64,000 bases of DNA from an uncultured Rikenellaceae bacterium (lineage in GTDB: Bacteria; Bacteroidota; Bacteroidia; Bacteroidales; Rikenellaceae). Position 1 is the stretch's first letter; every line of letters begins with the position of its first letter. Shown piece by piece: positions 8,601 through 17,332 of the stretch. Under the pieces are notes generated by a model that was given only the letters and a program-made list of their open reading frames with translations, did not search any database and was not told the origin of the DNA. The DNA lies in contig CAJTLO010000001.1 in NCBI GenBank assembly GCA_910577285.1, positions 89,292 to 153,291 of the forward strand, in the 5' to 3' direction. Both the position numbers and the translations under genes were made by a program.

Positions 8601-10496
8601 GACCGGCAGGTAGTCGTACAGAATGTGGCTCAGGTAACCGAATATGTCCCGGTAGGCGATGTCGCTCCGATACTCCGCGTCGGCGAACGACGAGCGCATC
8701 GCGAGGTATTTGCTCCGGTCGTCGTTGCGGCCCGTGAGGAGGATGGTATCCGCCCGTACGTCGTCCGTCGAAGAGGTGTAGTGCAGGTCCGAGAGGAGGA
8801 CTTCGCCGTTGATGTTGTCCAAAGCGTTGCCGCTGCCCGCCGCGCGGAGCCGGCCGCTGAGAATGGCGACGCTGTCCTGGCGGTTGACGTTGAGGCTGTG
8901 CAGGTCGGCCCGCCGGAGGTCGAGTTCCGCCCGGTAGGCGGGAAGGCTGTCGCTCAGATCGGCTTCCCCGGTCAGCGTGAAGAGCAGTTTCGGGTCGTCC
9001 GACAAGAGGCTCGCGCGGGCTTTCCGGTCCGCATAACTGCCCGAGGCCATGAGCTGTCGGTAGGTGTAGCCGTTGAACTCGGCCATGGGGACGACGAGGT
9101 TGCCGTTCACCGTTACTTCGCCCCGAAAGAGGCGCCCCCGCGCCTTGGCGTCCAACGCCACCTTGCCCAGCAGGTCGTTGTCCAGTATCCTGCCCAGGTC
9201 GGCGCCGTTTACCGTCACCTGGCCGTCGAAATCCGTGGCGCCGTTGCGGGTACCTCCGTTGCCGACGGCCGTGATGTTTCCTGCATCGGCCTGCATGGCC
9301 AGCTTCGCCCGGAAGGCTGCCAGACTGCCCGACGCATCGCCTTTCAGGTCGATGCGGCCGATCCGTTCCAGCATGCCGGCCGTGGTCTGCGGCAGCGAGT
9401 CGGGGAGGAAGGCTCCCGCTAACCGGGTCACTCCCGTACCGCTGGTGGAGAGCTCCCGGAGCTGTACGTCGAACCGGGCATTGGCCATGTCGGTGACGCC
9501 CGCCAGTGCGGCGTCGAGGCCCAGTCGGGCGTCGTGTTCGCCCGCGATGAGGGCGAGTTTCACCTTGAAGTCGTTGATGGTGCCGCCGAAATCCACGTCC
9601 GCCTTGTGCAGCGACACGCCTTCGCCCGTGCCGAGCGACGGAACGAAGTAGGCGAGCGTGCGGGTGGAGAGTGTCGAACGGCGGAGCTGCACGTCGAAAC
9701 GCACGCTGTCGAGAATAGCGGACATGGCCTCCCAGCTGCCGCCGTCCATGCGGAACAGGGGCATGCACAAGTCCGAGAGCGGGGTGACGATGCGGGTCTC
9801 TTGCAGGGCGATCGCTCCCTCGCCCACGGAGAGCCGTTCGGTGGAGAGGTCCCGTACGGTGAAGCCGCTGATGTCGCGGAACGACATGCTTTCGATGTCC
9901 ATCGCGATGGTGCCGCCCTCGATGTTGAGTTTCTTGCTCCGGATGTTGAGGCTGTCGAAGACCATGTTGCCGAAGTTCACCCCCCGCGAGAGCGTGTCGG
10001 CCCCCTCGGTGCGGAAACTGAAGCGCGAATCCGAAATCCGCAGGTCGCGGAACGCCAGTTTGGTGGAACTCTCCTTTTTGGTGGTGTCGCTTCCCAGCCG
10101 GGCGATGAGCTGCGCGATGTTGAGCTCCCCGTCGGTGGGGGTGTAGAGGTAGATTTTGGCTTCGTCGAGGAAGACGTCTCCCACGACGATCTTTTTGCGC
10201 AGCAGGGCGCTTTTGCTGACGGCCGCCCCCAGTCTGTTGACGTAGAGCATCGTGTCGCCCGTATAGTCTTCGACATAGAGCCCTTCGGCGGTGAGCCGGC
10301 TGAAACCGCGCAGGCGGATGCGGTCGATGGAAACGGTGGTTTCGAGTTTGCGCGAGAGGAGTTCTGTGGTTTTGCGTACGATGAAGTTCTGCACCGTGCC
10401 GATGTTGAGCAGCAGGGCGACGAGAACCGGTATCCCGACCGCCGCGACGATGAGCCACGACAGTACTTTTCCCAATATTTTTATAACTTTGCGCAT
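5631..10496 (-). CDS. tamB: Translocation and assembly module protein TamB
   Basis: The 1621-residue protein has one N-terminal membrane anchor (about residues 10-33), a very long repetitive beta-rich body as in AsmA/TamB lipid-bridge proteins, and a C-terminal TamB/DUF490 domain (about 1130-1510, ending near GIGIYYKEDF). TamB spans the periplasm and is linked to outer-membrane protein assembly and phospholipid transport. After the canonical domain comes a tail of about 113 residues (1509-1621) rich in Arg, Glu and Ala with two charged helical stretches around a Pro/Thr/Ser linker, not part of the usual domain. The gene diverges from tsaD; no tamA is in the window. Confidence 0.93.
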   Translation of the reverse strand: MRKVIKILGKVLSWLIVAAVGIPVLVALLLNIGTVQNFIVRKTTELLSRKLETTVSIDRIRLRGFSRLTAEGLYVEDYTGDTMLYVNRLGAAVSKSALLRKKIVVGDVFLDEAKIYLYTPTDGELNIAQLIARLGSDTTKKESSTKLAFRDLRISDSRFSFRTEGADTLSRGVNFGNMVFDSLNIRSKKLNIEGGTIAMDIESMSFRDISGFTVRDLSTERLSVGEGAIALQETRIVTPLSDLCMPLFRMDGGSWEAMSAILDSVRFDVQLRRSTLSTRTLAYFVPSLGTGEGVSLHKADVDFGGTINDFKVKLALIAGEHDARLGLDAALAGVTDMANARFDVQLRELSTSGTGVTRLAGAFLPDSLPQTTAGMLERIGRIDLKGDASGSLAAFRAKLAMQADAGNITAVGNGGTRNGATDFDGQVTVNGADLGRILDNDLLGKVALDAKARGRLFRGEVTVNGNLVVPMAEFNGYTYRQLMASGSYADRKARASLLSDDPKLLFTLTGEADLSDSLPAYRAELDLRRADLHSLNVNRQDSVAILSGRLRAAGSGNALDNINGEVLLSDLHYTSSTDDVRADTILLTGRNDDRSKYLAMRSSFADAEYRSDIAYRDIFGYLSHILYDYLPVLAPDGKVSPHGHSLPEANTARPVASSVPVPATAAPAANPTPGSDSRSQLHVHIKEANNLAAIFLPGFSIAQGTRLDALFDPTSERFSVAANSDYVEYGDFFAAKLGFTADNTTDYDAITLHFTTEDLYLPGFSMPSNDITARVADDRIVLNANLSDSTSDLNAVLDVESLLSRPEGEKELHVGMQFNPSSYIMLGRQRWDLSSNLIAYAPERITIDDFLLASGQQRLHVDGTLSDAKSDTLRLSLDQFSLRPLNNIAGLPQGTLDGSLDGTAALISGMKDPVLIADILMDSLSMNGYTAPTLRLNSAWDFATERAGLSLVNTTDGKTLVRGFYRPDTNAYAATVDIGGLPLAAANPFLPAEVIRSVEGDTAVYLEIRGSKGMPKINGTVSVTDFATTVGMTDVTYSASTLDIDIDDGKVALPLTTLTDNEGNRATLEAKADIANTANISYSARLVPSNLMAINLKAKAGDMFYGKVYLSGAINVKGNRNGINVDVAVTTQPGSAFYLPLSNKSSIAEADWIVFESRQAEETTPENTLAQKLLSYKRSLSERSEQPKEKLNLNLNVALNVTPGLLLSIIIDPATNMALNARGTAALNVLLNPGTGELSTFGTYEITEGDFLFSMQPIISNKKFILQPGSTIQLSGDPMDAMLNIEAVYRVRASLQQLASTLQGTGINTSTRIPVDCIVRIRESLKRPDLTFDIRIPSADADIQNVLSGALASNEDRALNFLWLVGFGSFAPNGSTAADTDATSAGATMGLNFLSSQLSNLISTNDLNIMLNYRPQDQTSSEEVDFGFSYNIGGNDRLILEVEGNYNADNNMRNNANITGDASLTWVITPAGNVSLKAFTRTINRYDENQGLQENGIGIYYKEDFNVFSDIGRQSKARKEARRRKRAEREEAKKAGTEREAATTPFSPAAQPTGSGADAAISPAPTTPPPAKSRIEQRREASEERRRRMREEMQRREAEARSAGQQPGDALPEAAENDAER
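10484..10491 (+). promoter_or_regulatory. Possible -7 box for tsaD
   Basis: TAACTTTG matches TAnnTTTG and faces tsaD, but lies inside the first codons of the divergent tamB gene and 137 bp from the tsaD start. No clear -33 element. Confidence 0.35.
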
Positions 10497-10627
10497 AGCT
10501 GTTTCGGCTCCCCTTTAAAGGCTTTGCGGAACGAATCGCAATTTTACTAATTTTTAGCGAAACCGCCAGTCGTTATTCCCCTTTAAAAGCAGCCGGAAGG
10601 GTATTTATTCGATTAAAAATACAGGTC

Positions 10628-11680
10628 TTGGAAAACTCATCCCGTTCCGATATCGTGATCCTCGGTATCGAGTCCTCGTGCGACGATACCTCGGCTGCCG
10701 TGTTGCGCGGTACCGAAATGCTGTCGAACGTGATCGCCTCGCAGGCGGTCCACATGAAGTACGGCGGCGTCATTCCCGAACTCGCCTCGCGTGCCCACCA
10801 GCAGAACATCGTGCCCGTGGTGGATACGGCGTTGCGTAACGCTTCGGTAGGTGTCGCCGATCTCGACGCGATCGCTTTCACGCGCGGACCCGGCCTGCTC
10901 GGTTCGTTGCTCGTCGGGGTCTCCTTTTCCAAGGGATTAGCCGTTGCAAATAATATACCGCTCGTGGAGGTCAATCATTTGCAGGGACATATTTTGTCGC
11001 ATTTCATCGATATTCCCGGCGAGACGGTGCCGCATCCCTCGTTCCCGTTCCTTTGTCTGCTCGTGTCGGGAGGGCACACCCAGATCGTGAAGGTGACCGC
11101 TCCGTTGCAGATGGAGATCGTGGGCACCACCATCGACGATGCGGCCGGCGAGGCTTTCGACAAGTGCGCCAAGGTGATGGGATTGCCCTATCCCGGAGGG
11201 CCCGTCATCGACCGCCTTGCGGCCCAGGGCGATCCGGAGCGTTTCCGGTTCGCGAAACCCTCCGTGGCGGGATTCGATTACAGCTTCAGCGGCCTGAAGA
11301 CCTCGTTCCTCTATTTCCTGCGCGACCGGATGAAGGAGGACCCCGGGTTCATCGAGGCGAACATCAACGACTTGTGCGCCTCGTTGCAGAAGACCATCGT
11401 GGATATTCTTCTGGGCAAGCTGGTGAAGGCTTCCAAGGAGTTCCGCATCAGGGACATCGCCATCGCCGGCGGGGTTTCGGCCAATTCGGGTCTTCGCGGC
11501 GGGGTGACGGCGGAAGGGGAGCGCCGCGGGTGGCGCACTTTCCTGCCTCCGTTGAAATTTACGACCGATAATGCCGCGATGATCGCCGTGGCGGGCTATT
11601 TCCGTTACATGACGGGGGAGTGCAGTCCGCTGTCGGTTGCGCCGGAGGCCCGCATCGAGAACATGCTTTCGGGACGGTAG
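10628..11680 (+). CDS. tsaD: tRNA N6-adenosine threonylcarbamoyltransferase TsaD
   Basis: The 350-residue protein transfers the threonylcarbamoyl group to A37 of ANN-decoding tRNAs. It shows the ASKHA-fold marks of the family: ILGIESSCDDTSAAV at the N-terminus, the metal-binding HLQGHILSH motif near residues 114-122, LVSGGHTQ near 147, and the AIAGGVSANSGLR block near 280. Length is normal. No ATG or GTG fits before the conserved N-terminus; a TTG at 10628 gives the natural length, so the start is taken as TTG. A strong hairpin follows the stop. Confidence 0.95.
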   Translation: MENSSRSDIVILGIESSCDDTSAAVLRGTEMLSNVIASQAVHMKYGGVIPELASRAHQQNIVPVVDTALRNASVGVADLDAIAFTRGPGLLGSLLVGVSFSKGLAVANNIPLVEVNHLQGHILSHFIDIPGETVPHPSFPFLCLLVSGGHTQIVKVTAPLQMEIVGTTIDDAAGEAFDKCAKVMGLPYPGGPVIDRLAAQGDPERFRFAKPSVAGFDYSFSGLKTSFLYFLRDRMKEDPGFIEANINDLCASLQKTIVDILLGKLVKASKEFRIRDIAIAGGVSANSGLRGGVTAEGERRGWRTFLPPLKFTTDNAAMIAVAGYFRYMTGECSPLSVAPEARIENMLSGR

Positions 11681-11729
11681 GCATCCGCGGCGTTTTCTTG
11701 CCGTTGGCGGGCGAACCGATTGGAAAGAT

Positions 11730-11774
11730 TCACAAGACGCGCCCGGAACGAAAAGTTCCGGGCGCGTCTTGTGA
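11730..11774 (+). terminator. 20-bp hairpin after tsaD
   Basis: A perfect 20-bp stem (11730-11749 with 11755-11774) closes on the 5-nt loop GAAAA, 49 bp after the tsaD stop. There is no T-run, so termination is inferred from position and strength. Its base runs into the first of two 16-nt repeats. Confidence 0.65.
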
Positions 11775-11906
11775 GCTTCCGGCAGAGTTCGTTTCGGCCT
11801 ACGTAGCGTTGCGCAGAGCGGGTATCGGCATGCGTCGGTTAGGCGGTCCCGGTAATCCGGTGCGGGTCTTGTGCCCGGTACGTCTGTTGGGCTTCCGGCA
11901 GAGTTC
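11775..11906. repeat. 16-nt direct repeat, two copies 116 bp apart
   Basis: GCTTCCGGCAGAGTTC occurs at 11775-11790 and 11891-11906 in the gap between tsaD and infB. The flanks are only loosely similar. The 11681-12341 gap otherwise holds no recognisable gene. Confidence 0.5.
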
Positions 11907-12273
11907 CGGACGGTGGTATCTCGATCGACCTGACGACTTGTACGCGTTGAGGAATGTTCCTGTCGACCTGTTTGCCTTGCATTTGCTTATCTCGATTACC
12001 GTGCGGAAATCGCTCGGCGGGGCTCGATCAAGTTGGCCTTGTCGCCTCCGTTTGTCTTTTTTGGGGATATCGGGACATAGGGCACTCCTTGGGGGAGGGA
12101 CCTTTGTTTATCGGCCGTAACGGAGGCGTTCGCCGGTCCGAAGAGACCCGAAGGTAACCCCAAGGAAGCCCGGATGCGGGCCGACGCATCCTTGCCGAGG
12201 CAACCGTTCCGCCCCTTTCCGCCATGCTGTCCTCCCCTTGCAATTTTTGCCGAGGCTGCCTCTCCGGATACGG

Positions 12274-12306
12274 AAAGCGGGGATACCGTTGTCGTACCCC
12301 CGCTTT
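12274..12306 (-). terminator. Terminator of the rimP-nusA-infB operon
   Basis: A 9-bp stem AAAGCGGGG/CCCCGCTTT (12274-12282 with 12298-12306) lies 36 bp past the infB stop. The leftward T-run is short, so strength is uncertain. Confidence 0.55.
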
Positions 12307-12341
12307 TGTCGTATCGGCCTTTCGGCAGGAAAGGCGTTCGA

Positions 12342-15227
12342 TCAGAGTTTGCGTTTCTCTTCCACGATTTCGTATCCTTCGATGAAGTCCCCGACGCGGA
12401 TGTCGTTGTAGTTCTCGATGTTCAGACCGCACTCCATACCCGAAGATACCTCCTTGACGTCGTCCTTGAAACGTTTGAGCGAACCGAGTCGGCCCGTATG
12501 GATGACGATGCCGTCGCGGATGATGCGCACGGGAGTGTTGCGGGTGATCTTGCCTTCGCGGACCATACAGCCCGCCACGACGCCCACTTTCGTGATCTTG
12601 AACGTTTCGAGCACCTCCACCGAGCAGACGATCTCCTCCTTCTTGACCGGTTCGAGCATGCCCTCGATGGCGTCCTTGATGTCGTTGATGGCATCGTAGA
12701 TGATGGAGTAGAGCCGGATTTCGATCTCCTCCTTCTCGGCCGTACGGCGGGCGCCGCCGCTGGGGCGTACCTGGAAGCCCACGATGATGGCGTTGGATGC
12801 CATGGCGAGCATGACGTCCGATTCGGAGATCTGGCCCACGGCCTTGTGAATCACGTTCACCTGTACCTCTTCGGTCGAGAGCTTGATGAGCGAGTCGGTC
12901 ATTGCTTCGATCGAACCGTCCACGTCGCCCTTGACGATGATGTTCAGCTCCTTGAAGTTGCCGATGGCGATGCGGCGTCCGATCTCGTCGAGGGTGACGT
13001 GCTTCTGCGTCTTGAGGCCCTGAATGCGCTGGAGTTGCTCGCGCTTGTTGGCGACCTCGCGGGCGCTGCGTTCGTCCTCCATGACGTTGAACGTATCGCC
13101 TGCCTGCGGTGCGCCGTTCAGACCGAGTACCAGTACGGGCGTTGCAGGCGGTGCGGCCGTCACGCGTTGGCCGCGTTCGTTGAACATGGCCTTTACCTTA
13201 CCGGAGTAGGTGCCGGCTACCATCGGGTCGCCCACCCGCAGCGTACCGTTCTGTACGAGCAGCGTAGCCACGTAGCCGCGCCCCTTGTCGAGTGTCGATT
13301 CGATGACCGTACCGGTAGCCTTGCGGTCGGGATTGGCCTTGAGTTCGAGCAGTTCGGCTTCGAGCAGTACCTTTTCGAGCAGTTTGTCGAGGTTGAGTCC
13401 CTGTTTTGCCGAGATCTCCTGCGACTGGTATTTGCCGCCCCATTCCTCCACGAGGTAGTTCATCTGGGCCAGCTGTTCGCGGATGGTGTCGGGGTTGGCT
13501 CCCGGTTTGTCGATCTTGTTGATGGCGAAAACGATCGGTACGCCGGCAGCGGAGGCGTGGTTGATGGCCTCCACCGTCTGGGGCATCACGCTGTCGTCGG
13601 CCGCCACGATGATGATCGCCACGTCGGTCACCTTCGCACCGCGGGCACGCATGGCCGTGAAGGCTTCGTGACCGGGGGTGTCGAGGAAGGTGATCTTCTT
13701 GCCGTTGAGGTCTACGCTGTAGGCACCGATGTGCTGCGTGATACCGCCCGCTTCGCCTTCGATGACGTTGGTCTTGCGGATGTTGTCCAGCAGCGAGGTC
13801 TTACCGTGGTCGACGTGTCCCATCACGGCCACGATGGGAGGCCTCTCCACGAGATCCTGCTCTTCGTCGCGGTCTTCGTCGATGGCTTCCTGAATGTCCA
13901 CCGTGACGAATTCCACCTTGAACCCGAACTCCTCGGCGACGATCACCAACGCCTCCGCATCGAGTCGCTGGTTGATGGAGACCATCAGTCCGAGGTTCAT
14001 GCAGGCCGTAATGACCTCCGTAACCGGGGCGTTCATCATGGTGGCCAGTTCGCTCACCGTAACGAACTCGGTGACTTTCAGGATGGACTCCTCCATGTGT
14101 GCCTTTTCCATCGCCTCGTCCATGCGGGCGCGGGCATCGAGTCGCTTCTCCTTACGGTACTGGGCGCCCTTGTTCTTTCCGCCCTTGGAGGTGAGGCGGG
14201 CGAGCGTATCCTTGATCTGCTTCGAAACCTCTTCGTCGCTCACTTCGGGGCGTACCACGGGTTTCGGTGCGTTTTTCTTCTTCCGGTCTTTTCTGGACTG
14301 GGGACCGCCCTGTGCGGGACCGCGGCCGGCACCCTGGCCGTCGCGGGGACCCTGACCGGTGCGTCCGCCCGCTCCTGCGGGCTGTTGCTTGGTCACGTCC
14401 ACCTTGTCCTTGCCGATGCGTTTGCGCTTCTCGCGCCTGCCGCCGGCCGGACCGAGGCTCTGGACGTCCATTTTTCCCAGCACCTTCGGGCCCGTCAGTT
14501 TGGCTTCGTCGCTCGGACGGAAGACGTCGTCGCGGTTTTCGGCCATGCGCTGGTCGTAGGTCTTCTCCTGAATGACGATCTCCGGTTTGGGAGCGGCCGT
14601 TGCCGGCTTGGGCTCCGCTTTGGGGGCAGGAGATGCTTCCGCCGGTTTTCCGATCGGTTTCTCGGCCGGGCGCTCGGCGGGCCGGGGCTGCTCGGGCGCC
14701 ACCGGTTCCTTGGGCTTCGCCACCGGGGCAGCCGGCTCGGGCTGCGGGGTGGGAGCGGGGCGAACCTCCTCCTGTTTCGACGGTGCTGCGGGCGGAGTTT
14801 CGGGCTCCTCCTTCGGAGCTGCAGCCGGTTGCGGAGCTGCAGGTTTTCGGCTTCCTCCGGAGAGGTCGATCTTGCCTACTATTTTCGGGCCGGTACGGAT
14901 CTCTTCCCGGGCACTTATAACGCCGCTTTTGATGACCACTTCCTTTTCGAACTCACCGTCCTGGGCACGGGGCGAATCCTTCTTGTCGTGCAGCGATACG
15001 CTTTCGGGTTTCAGGTTTATCCGTTCGCGGACATTGACCCTGTCGTTGGCACTCCGGTTGCCGCCGAACTCCTTTTCCAGGACCGCATAGACGTCCGGTT
15101 CGACCGGTGTATTGGGCGAACTCTCTATGTGGATACTCTTCTTTTCGAGGAAATCCGTAATGGTGGCAATGCCTACTTTAAACTCCTTTGCAACCTGTAG
15201 GAGTCTGAGCTTTCTTTCGTTTGACAT
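12342..15227 (-). CDS. infB: Translation initiation factor IF-2
   Basis: IF-2 places initiator tRNA on the 30S subunit and promotes subunit joining with GTP. The 961-residue protein begins with the IF2 N-terminal subdomain (residues 1-50), followed by a long Lys/Pro/Ala/Glu-rich linker (about 90-370), a second N-terminal domain, the GTPase domain with GHVDHGKT at about 468-475, DTPGHEAF and NKID, then beta-barrel and C-terminal domains to the end. The start is ATG at 15227 (MSNERKLRLLQ, the family N-terminus), not the upstream in-frame ATG. It is the last gene of the rimP-nusA-infB operon. Confidence 0.97.
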   Translation of the reverse strand: MSNERKLRLLQVAKEFKVGIATITDFLEKKSIHIESSPNTPVEPDVYAVLEKEFGGNRSANDRVNVRERINLKPESVSLHDKKDSPRAQDGEFEKEVVIKSGVISAREEIRTGPKIVGKIDLSGGSRKPAAPQPAAAPKEEPETPPAAPSKQEEVRPAPTPQPEPAAPVAKPKEPVAPEQPRPAERPAEKPIGKPAEASPAPKAEPKPATAAPKPEIVIQEKTYDQRMAENRDDVFRPSDEAKLTGPKVLGKMDVQSLGPAGGRREKRKRIGKDKVDVTKQQPAGAGGRTGQGPRDGQGAGRGPAQGGPQSRKDRKKKNAPKPVVRPEVSDEEVSKQIKDTLARLTSKGGKNKGAQYRKEKRLDARARMDEAMEKAHMEESILKVTEFVTVSELATMMNAPVTEVITACMNLGLMVSINQRLDAEALVIVAEEFGFKVEFVTVDIQEAIDEDRDEEQDLVERPPIVAVMGHVDHGKTSLLDNIRKTNVIEGEAGGITQHIGAYSVDLNGKKITFLDTPGHEAFTAMRARGAKVTDVAIIIVAADDSVMPQTVEAINHASAAGVPIVFAINKIDKPGANPDTIREQLAQMNYLVEEWGGKYQSQEISAKQGLNLDKLLEKVLLEAELLELKANPDRKATGTVIESTLDKGRGYVATLLVQNGTLRVGDPMVAGTYSGKVKAMFNERGQRVTAAPPATPVLVLGLNGAPQAGDTFNVMEDERSAREVANKREQLQRIQGLKTQKHVTLDEIGRRIAIGNFKELNIIVKGDVDGSIEAMTDSLIKLSTEEVQVNVIHKAVGQISESDVMLAMASNAIIVGFQVRPSGGARRTAEKEEIEIRLYSIIYDAINDIKDAIEGMLEPVKKEEIVCSVEVLETFKITKVGVVAGCMVREGKITRNTPVRIIRDGIVIHTGRLGSLKRFKDDVKEVSSGMECGLNIENYNDIRVGDFIEGYEIVEEKRKL

Positions 15228-15353
15228 ATATAAATATCTCTGTTTCGGCGTTATTTTTCTCTGTTTTGTTTCGTTTGTCGCGGGGCAACCCGTTTGCCGC
15301 ACCTTCGTCCGCCGCCGGCCGGAGGAAAGTACCTGCCTTCGCGGTTGCGGGCG

Positions 15354-16583
15354 CTATTCGAACTCGGACTTGAGGATGCCCACCACTTCGCGGATGGTTT
15401 CCTCCTCCAGGTCGGTACGACGGGCGAGGTCTTCGGGCGAGATCTCCAGCACGCTCTTGGCCGTATCGCAACCGATACCCTTCAGCGCGTCGATGATCCA
15501 CTGGTCGATCTCGTCGGAGAACTCCTGCAGGTCTACGTCCTCCTCTTCCACATCGCGGTAGACGTCGATGTCGTAGCCGGTCAGCATGCTGGCCAGCCGG
15601 ATGTTGAGCCCGCCCTTGCCGATGGCCAGCGACACTTCGCTCGGCTTGAGGTAGACCGAAGCGGTCTTCTTCTCCTCGTCGATGGTGATGGAGGAGACCT
15701 TGGCCGGGTTCAGGGCGCGTTGGATGAGCAGTTGGGTGTTGGCGGTCCAGTTGACCACGTCGATGTTCTCGTTGCGCAGCTCCTTGACGATGGAGTAGAT
15801 GCGCGAACCCTTCATGCCGACGCATGCGCCCACCGGGTCGATGCGTTCGTCGTAGGACTCTACGGCCACCTTGGCGCGTTCGCCCGGTATGCGGACGATC
15901 TTCTTGATGGTGATCAGACCGTCGAAAATCTCGGGAACCTCCTGTTCGAAGAGCCTTTCGAGGAATTCGGGAGCCGTGCGGGAGAGGATGATGACCGGCG
16001 TGTTGTTGCGCATCTCCACTTTGGATACGATGGCCCGGATGGCGTCGCCCTTGCGGAAGAAGTCGCTCGGTATCTGTTCGCTTTTGGGCAGGATCAGTTC
16101 GTTGTCCTCGTCGTCGAGCACGAGGATCTCCTTCTTCCATACCTGATAGACTTCCCCGGTGATGATCTCGCCTACGCGCTCGCTGTATTTCTCGAAAAGA
16201 TTGGCCTTTTCCAGATCGAGAATGCGGGAGGCGAGGTTCTGGCGCAGCGAAAGGACCGCCCGCCGTCCGAACGAATCGAGCTTGATCTCGTCTGCCACCT
16301 CTTCGCCCACTTCGTAGGTTTCGTCGAGCTTGCGTGCGTCCGAAATGGATATCTGCTGGTTGGGGTTCTCCACCTGGTCGTCTTCCACGATGATGCGGTT
16401 GCGCCAGATTTCCAGGTCGCCCTTGTCGGCATTTATGATTATATCGAAATTCTCATCCGTTTCGTAAGTCTTTATCAACAAATGGCGGAAAACATCCTCC
16501 AGTACTCCTATCATCGTACTCTTGTCGATATTCTTAAGCTCTTTGAACTCCGCAAAGTTGCTTATCAGATTGAGGTTGTCCAT
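15354..16583 (-). CDS. nusA: Transcription termination/antitermination factor NusA
   Basis: The 409-residue protein has an N-terminal RNA-polymerase-binding domain (1-125), an S1 domain (about 130-200, with GEIITGEVYQV) and two KH domains (about 200-345, including GVCVGMKGSRI-type GACVGMKGSR and IGKGGLNIRLA). NusA modulates pausing, termination and antitermination. The C-terminal 60 residues are a helical acidic tail instead of the two full repeats of E. coli, as usual for this phylum. It lies between rimP (48-bp gap) and infB (126-bp gap). Confidence 0.96.
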   Translation of the reverse strand: MDNLNLISNFAEFKELKNIDKSTMIGVLEDVFRHLLIKTYETDENFDIIINADKGDLEIWRNRIIVEDDQVENPNQQISISDARKLDETYEVGEEVADEIKLDSFGRRAVLSLRQNLASRILDLEKANLFEKYSERVGEIITGEVYQVWKKEILVLDDEDNELILPKSEQIPSDFFRKGDAIRAIVSKVEMRNNTPVIILSRTAPEFLERLFEQEVPEIFDGLITIKKIVRIPGERAKVAVESYDERIDPVGACVGMKGSRIYSIVKELRNENIDVVNWTANTQLLIQRALNPAKVSSITIDEEKKTASVYLKPSEVSLAIGKGGLNIRLASMLTGYDIDVYRDVEEEDVDLQEFSDEIDQWIIDALKGIGCDTAKSVLEISPEDLARRTDLEEETIREVVGILKSEFE

Positions 16584-16631
16584 GGTTTTATTTGATAGTG
16601 AATGTTATATTTCGTTGGTGCCGCGAGGGGG

Positions 16632-17099
16632 CTACTTGAAGTCCAGATACTCCTTGGTGCTCTTTATCTCCGCGAGCGGATAGGCCTGTACGACGTCGAA
16701 AGCCTGTTTGCGCTTTTTGCCCTCCACGGCACGCATCTCCCGATAGGCCAGCGTCACCGAGTTTTCGTCGGCGTCGCGCAGCTCGGCGATGATCTTCGTC
16801 CCGTTGAGCAGCAATACCTCCACGGGGGTGCCGATGAGTTTCCTGTATTGGCGCAGCAGTTTGAGCGGCTGACCTATCCCCGCCGAGGTGACCGTGAGCT
16901 CGAAATCCTCCTGCTCGCGGTCGAGTTTCTCCTCGATCGCGCGGCTCAGCTTCACGCAGTCGTCGATGTCCACCGATCCGTCGCTGTCGATCACGACCTC
17001 TATCTCGTTGCCGGGGGCGATGTGTACTTCCACCAGGAACAGGGCGCTCCCGGCGAGTGTCTCTTCCGCTATGCCCTCGATTTTTTCTGCATCTATCAT
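16632..17099 (-). CDS. rimP: Ribosome maturation factor RimP
   Basis: The 155-residue protein matches RimP, needed for 30S assembly: N-terminal alpha/beta domain (residues 1-80, with EVVIDSDGSVDIDDCVKLSR and VTSAGIGQPL) and C-terminal Sm-like domain (85-155). The start is ATG at 17099 (MIDAEKIEGI); a longer upstream reading frame begins in sequence unlike the family. It leads the conserved rimP-nusA-infB operon, with a promoter box at 17275-17282. Confidence 0.94.
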   Translation of the reverse strand: MIDAEKIEGIAEETLAGSALFLVEVHIAPGNEIEVVIDSDGSVDIDDCVKLSRAIEEKLDREQEDFELTVTSAGIGQPLKLLRQYRKLIGTPVEVLLLNGTKIIAELRDADENSVTLAYREMRAVEGKKRKQAFDVVQAYPLAEIKSTKEYLDFK

Positions 17100-17274
17100 A
17101 ACTCTCGTTGTCTGTGCCTGCCGGGGCGCCCGGCCGTAGGCGTGTTGAAGTGTGGCGTTCTGCGTCGTTTCGCGGGGCGCTCGGGGGAGCGTTCGGTCTT
17201 TACGTCCTCTCCGATTACGAAATTTGGGGACTCTCGTCCCCAAATCCGTGCCTTCCGTTATCGTCTAACGGGTG

Positions 17275-17296
17275 CAAATATAACGCAATATATTTG
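17275..17296 (-). promoter_or_regulatory. rimP operon promoter in a perfect dyad
   Basis: Leftward TATATTTG at 17275-17282 fits TAnnTTTG, 176 bp before rimP. A second TATATTTG on the plus strand (17289-17296) makes a perfect inverted repeat with a 6-nt centre, so -7 boxes face away in both directions. No clear -33 element on either side. Confidence 0.5.
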
Positions 17297-17332
17297 ATTT
17301 TCCTAATTTCGGCCCTTAAAATCGAGGAATCG

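Noticed and set aside
5625..9422. A 1265-codon rightward open frame opposite tamB
   Set aside because: Antisense of tamB, Val/Arg/Gly-rich composition without domain patterns.
12174..15200. A 1008-codon rightward open frame opposite infB
   Set aside because: It is the antisense of a clearly coding IF-2 gene; long antisense frames arise from GC-rich codon use. No family features.
15228..15302. Longer N-terminus for IF-2
   Set aside because: The 25 added residues have no family match and the canonical IF-2 start MSNERKLRLL follows at 15227.
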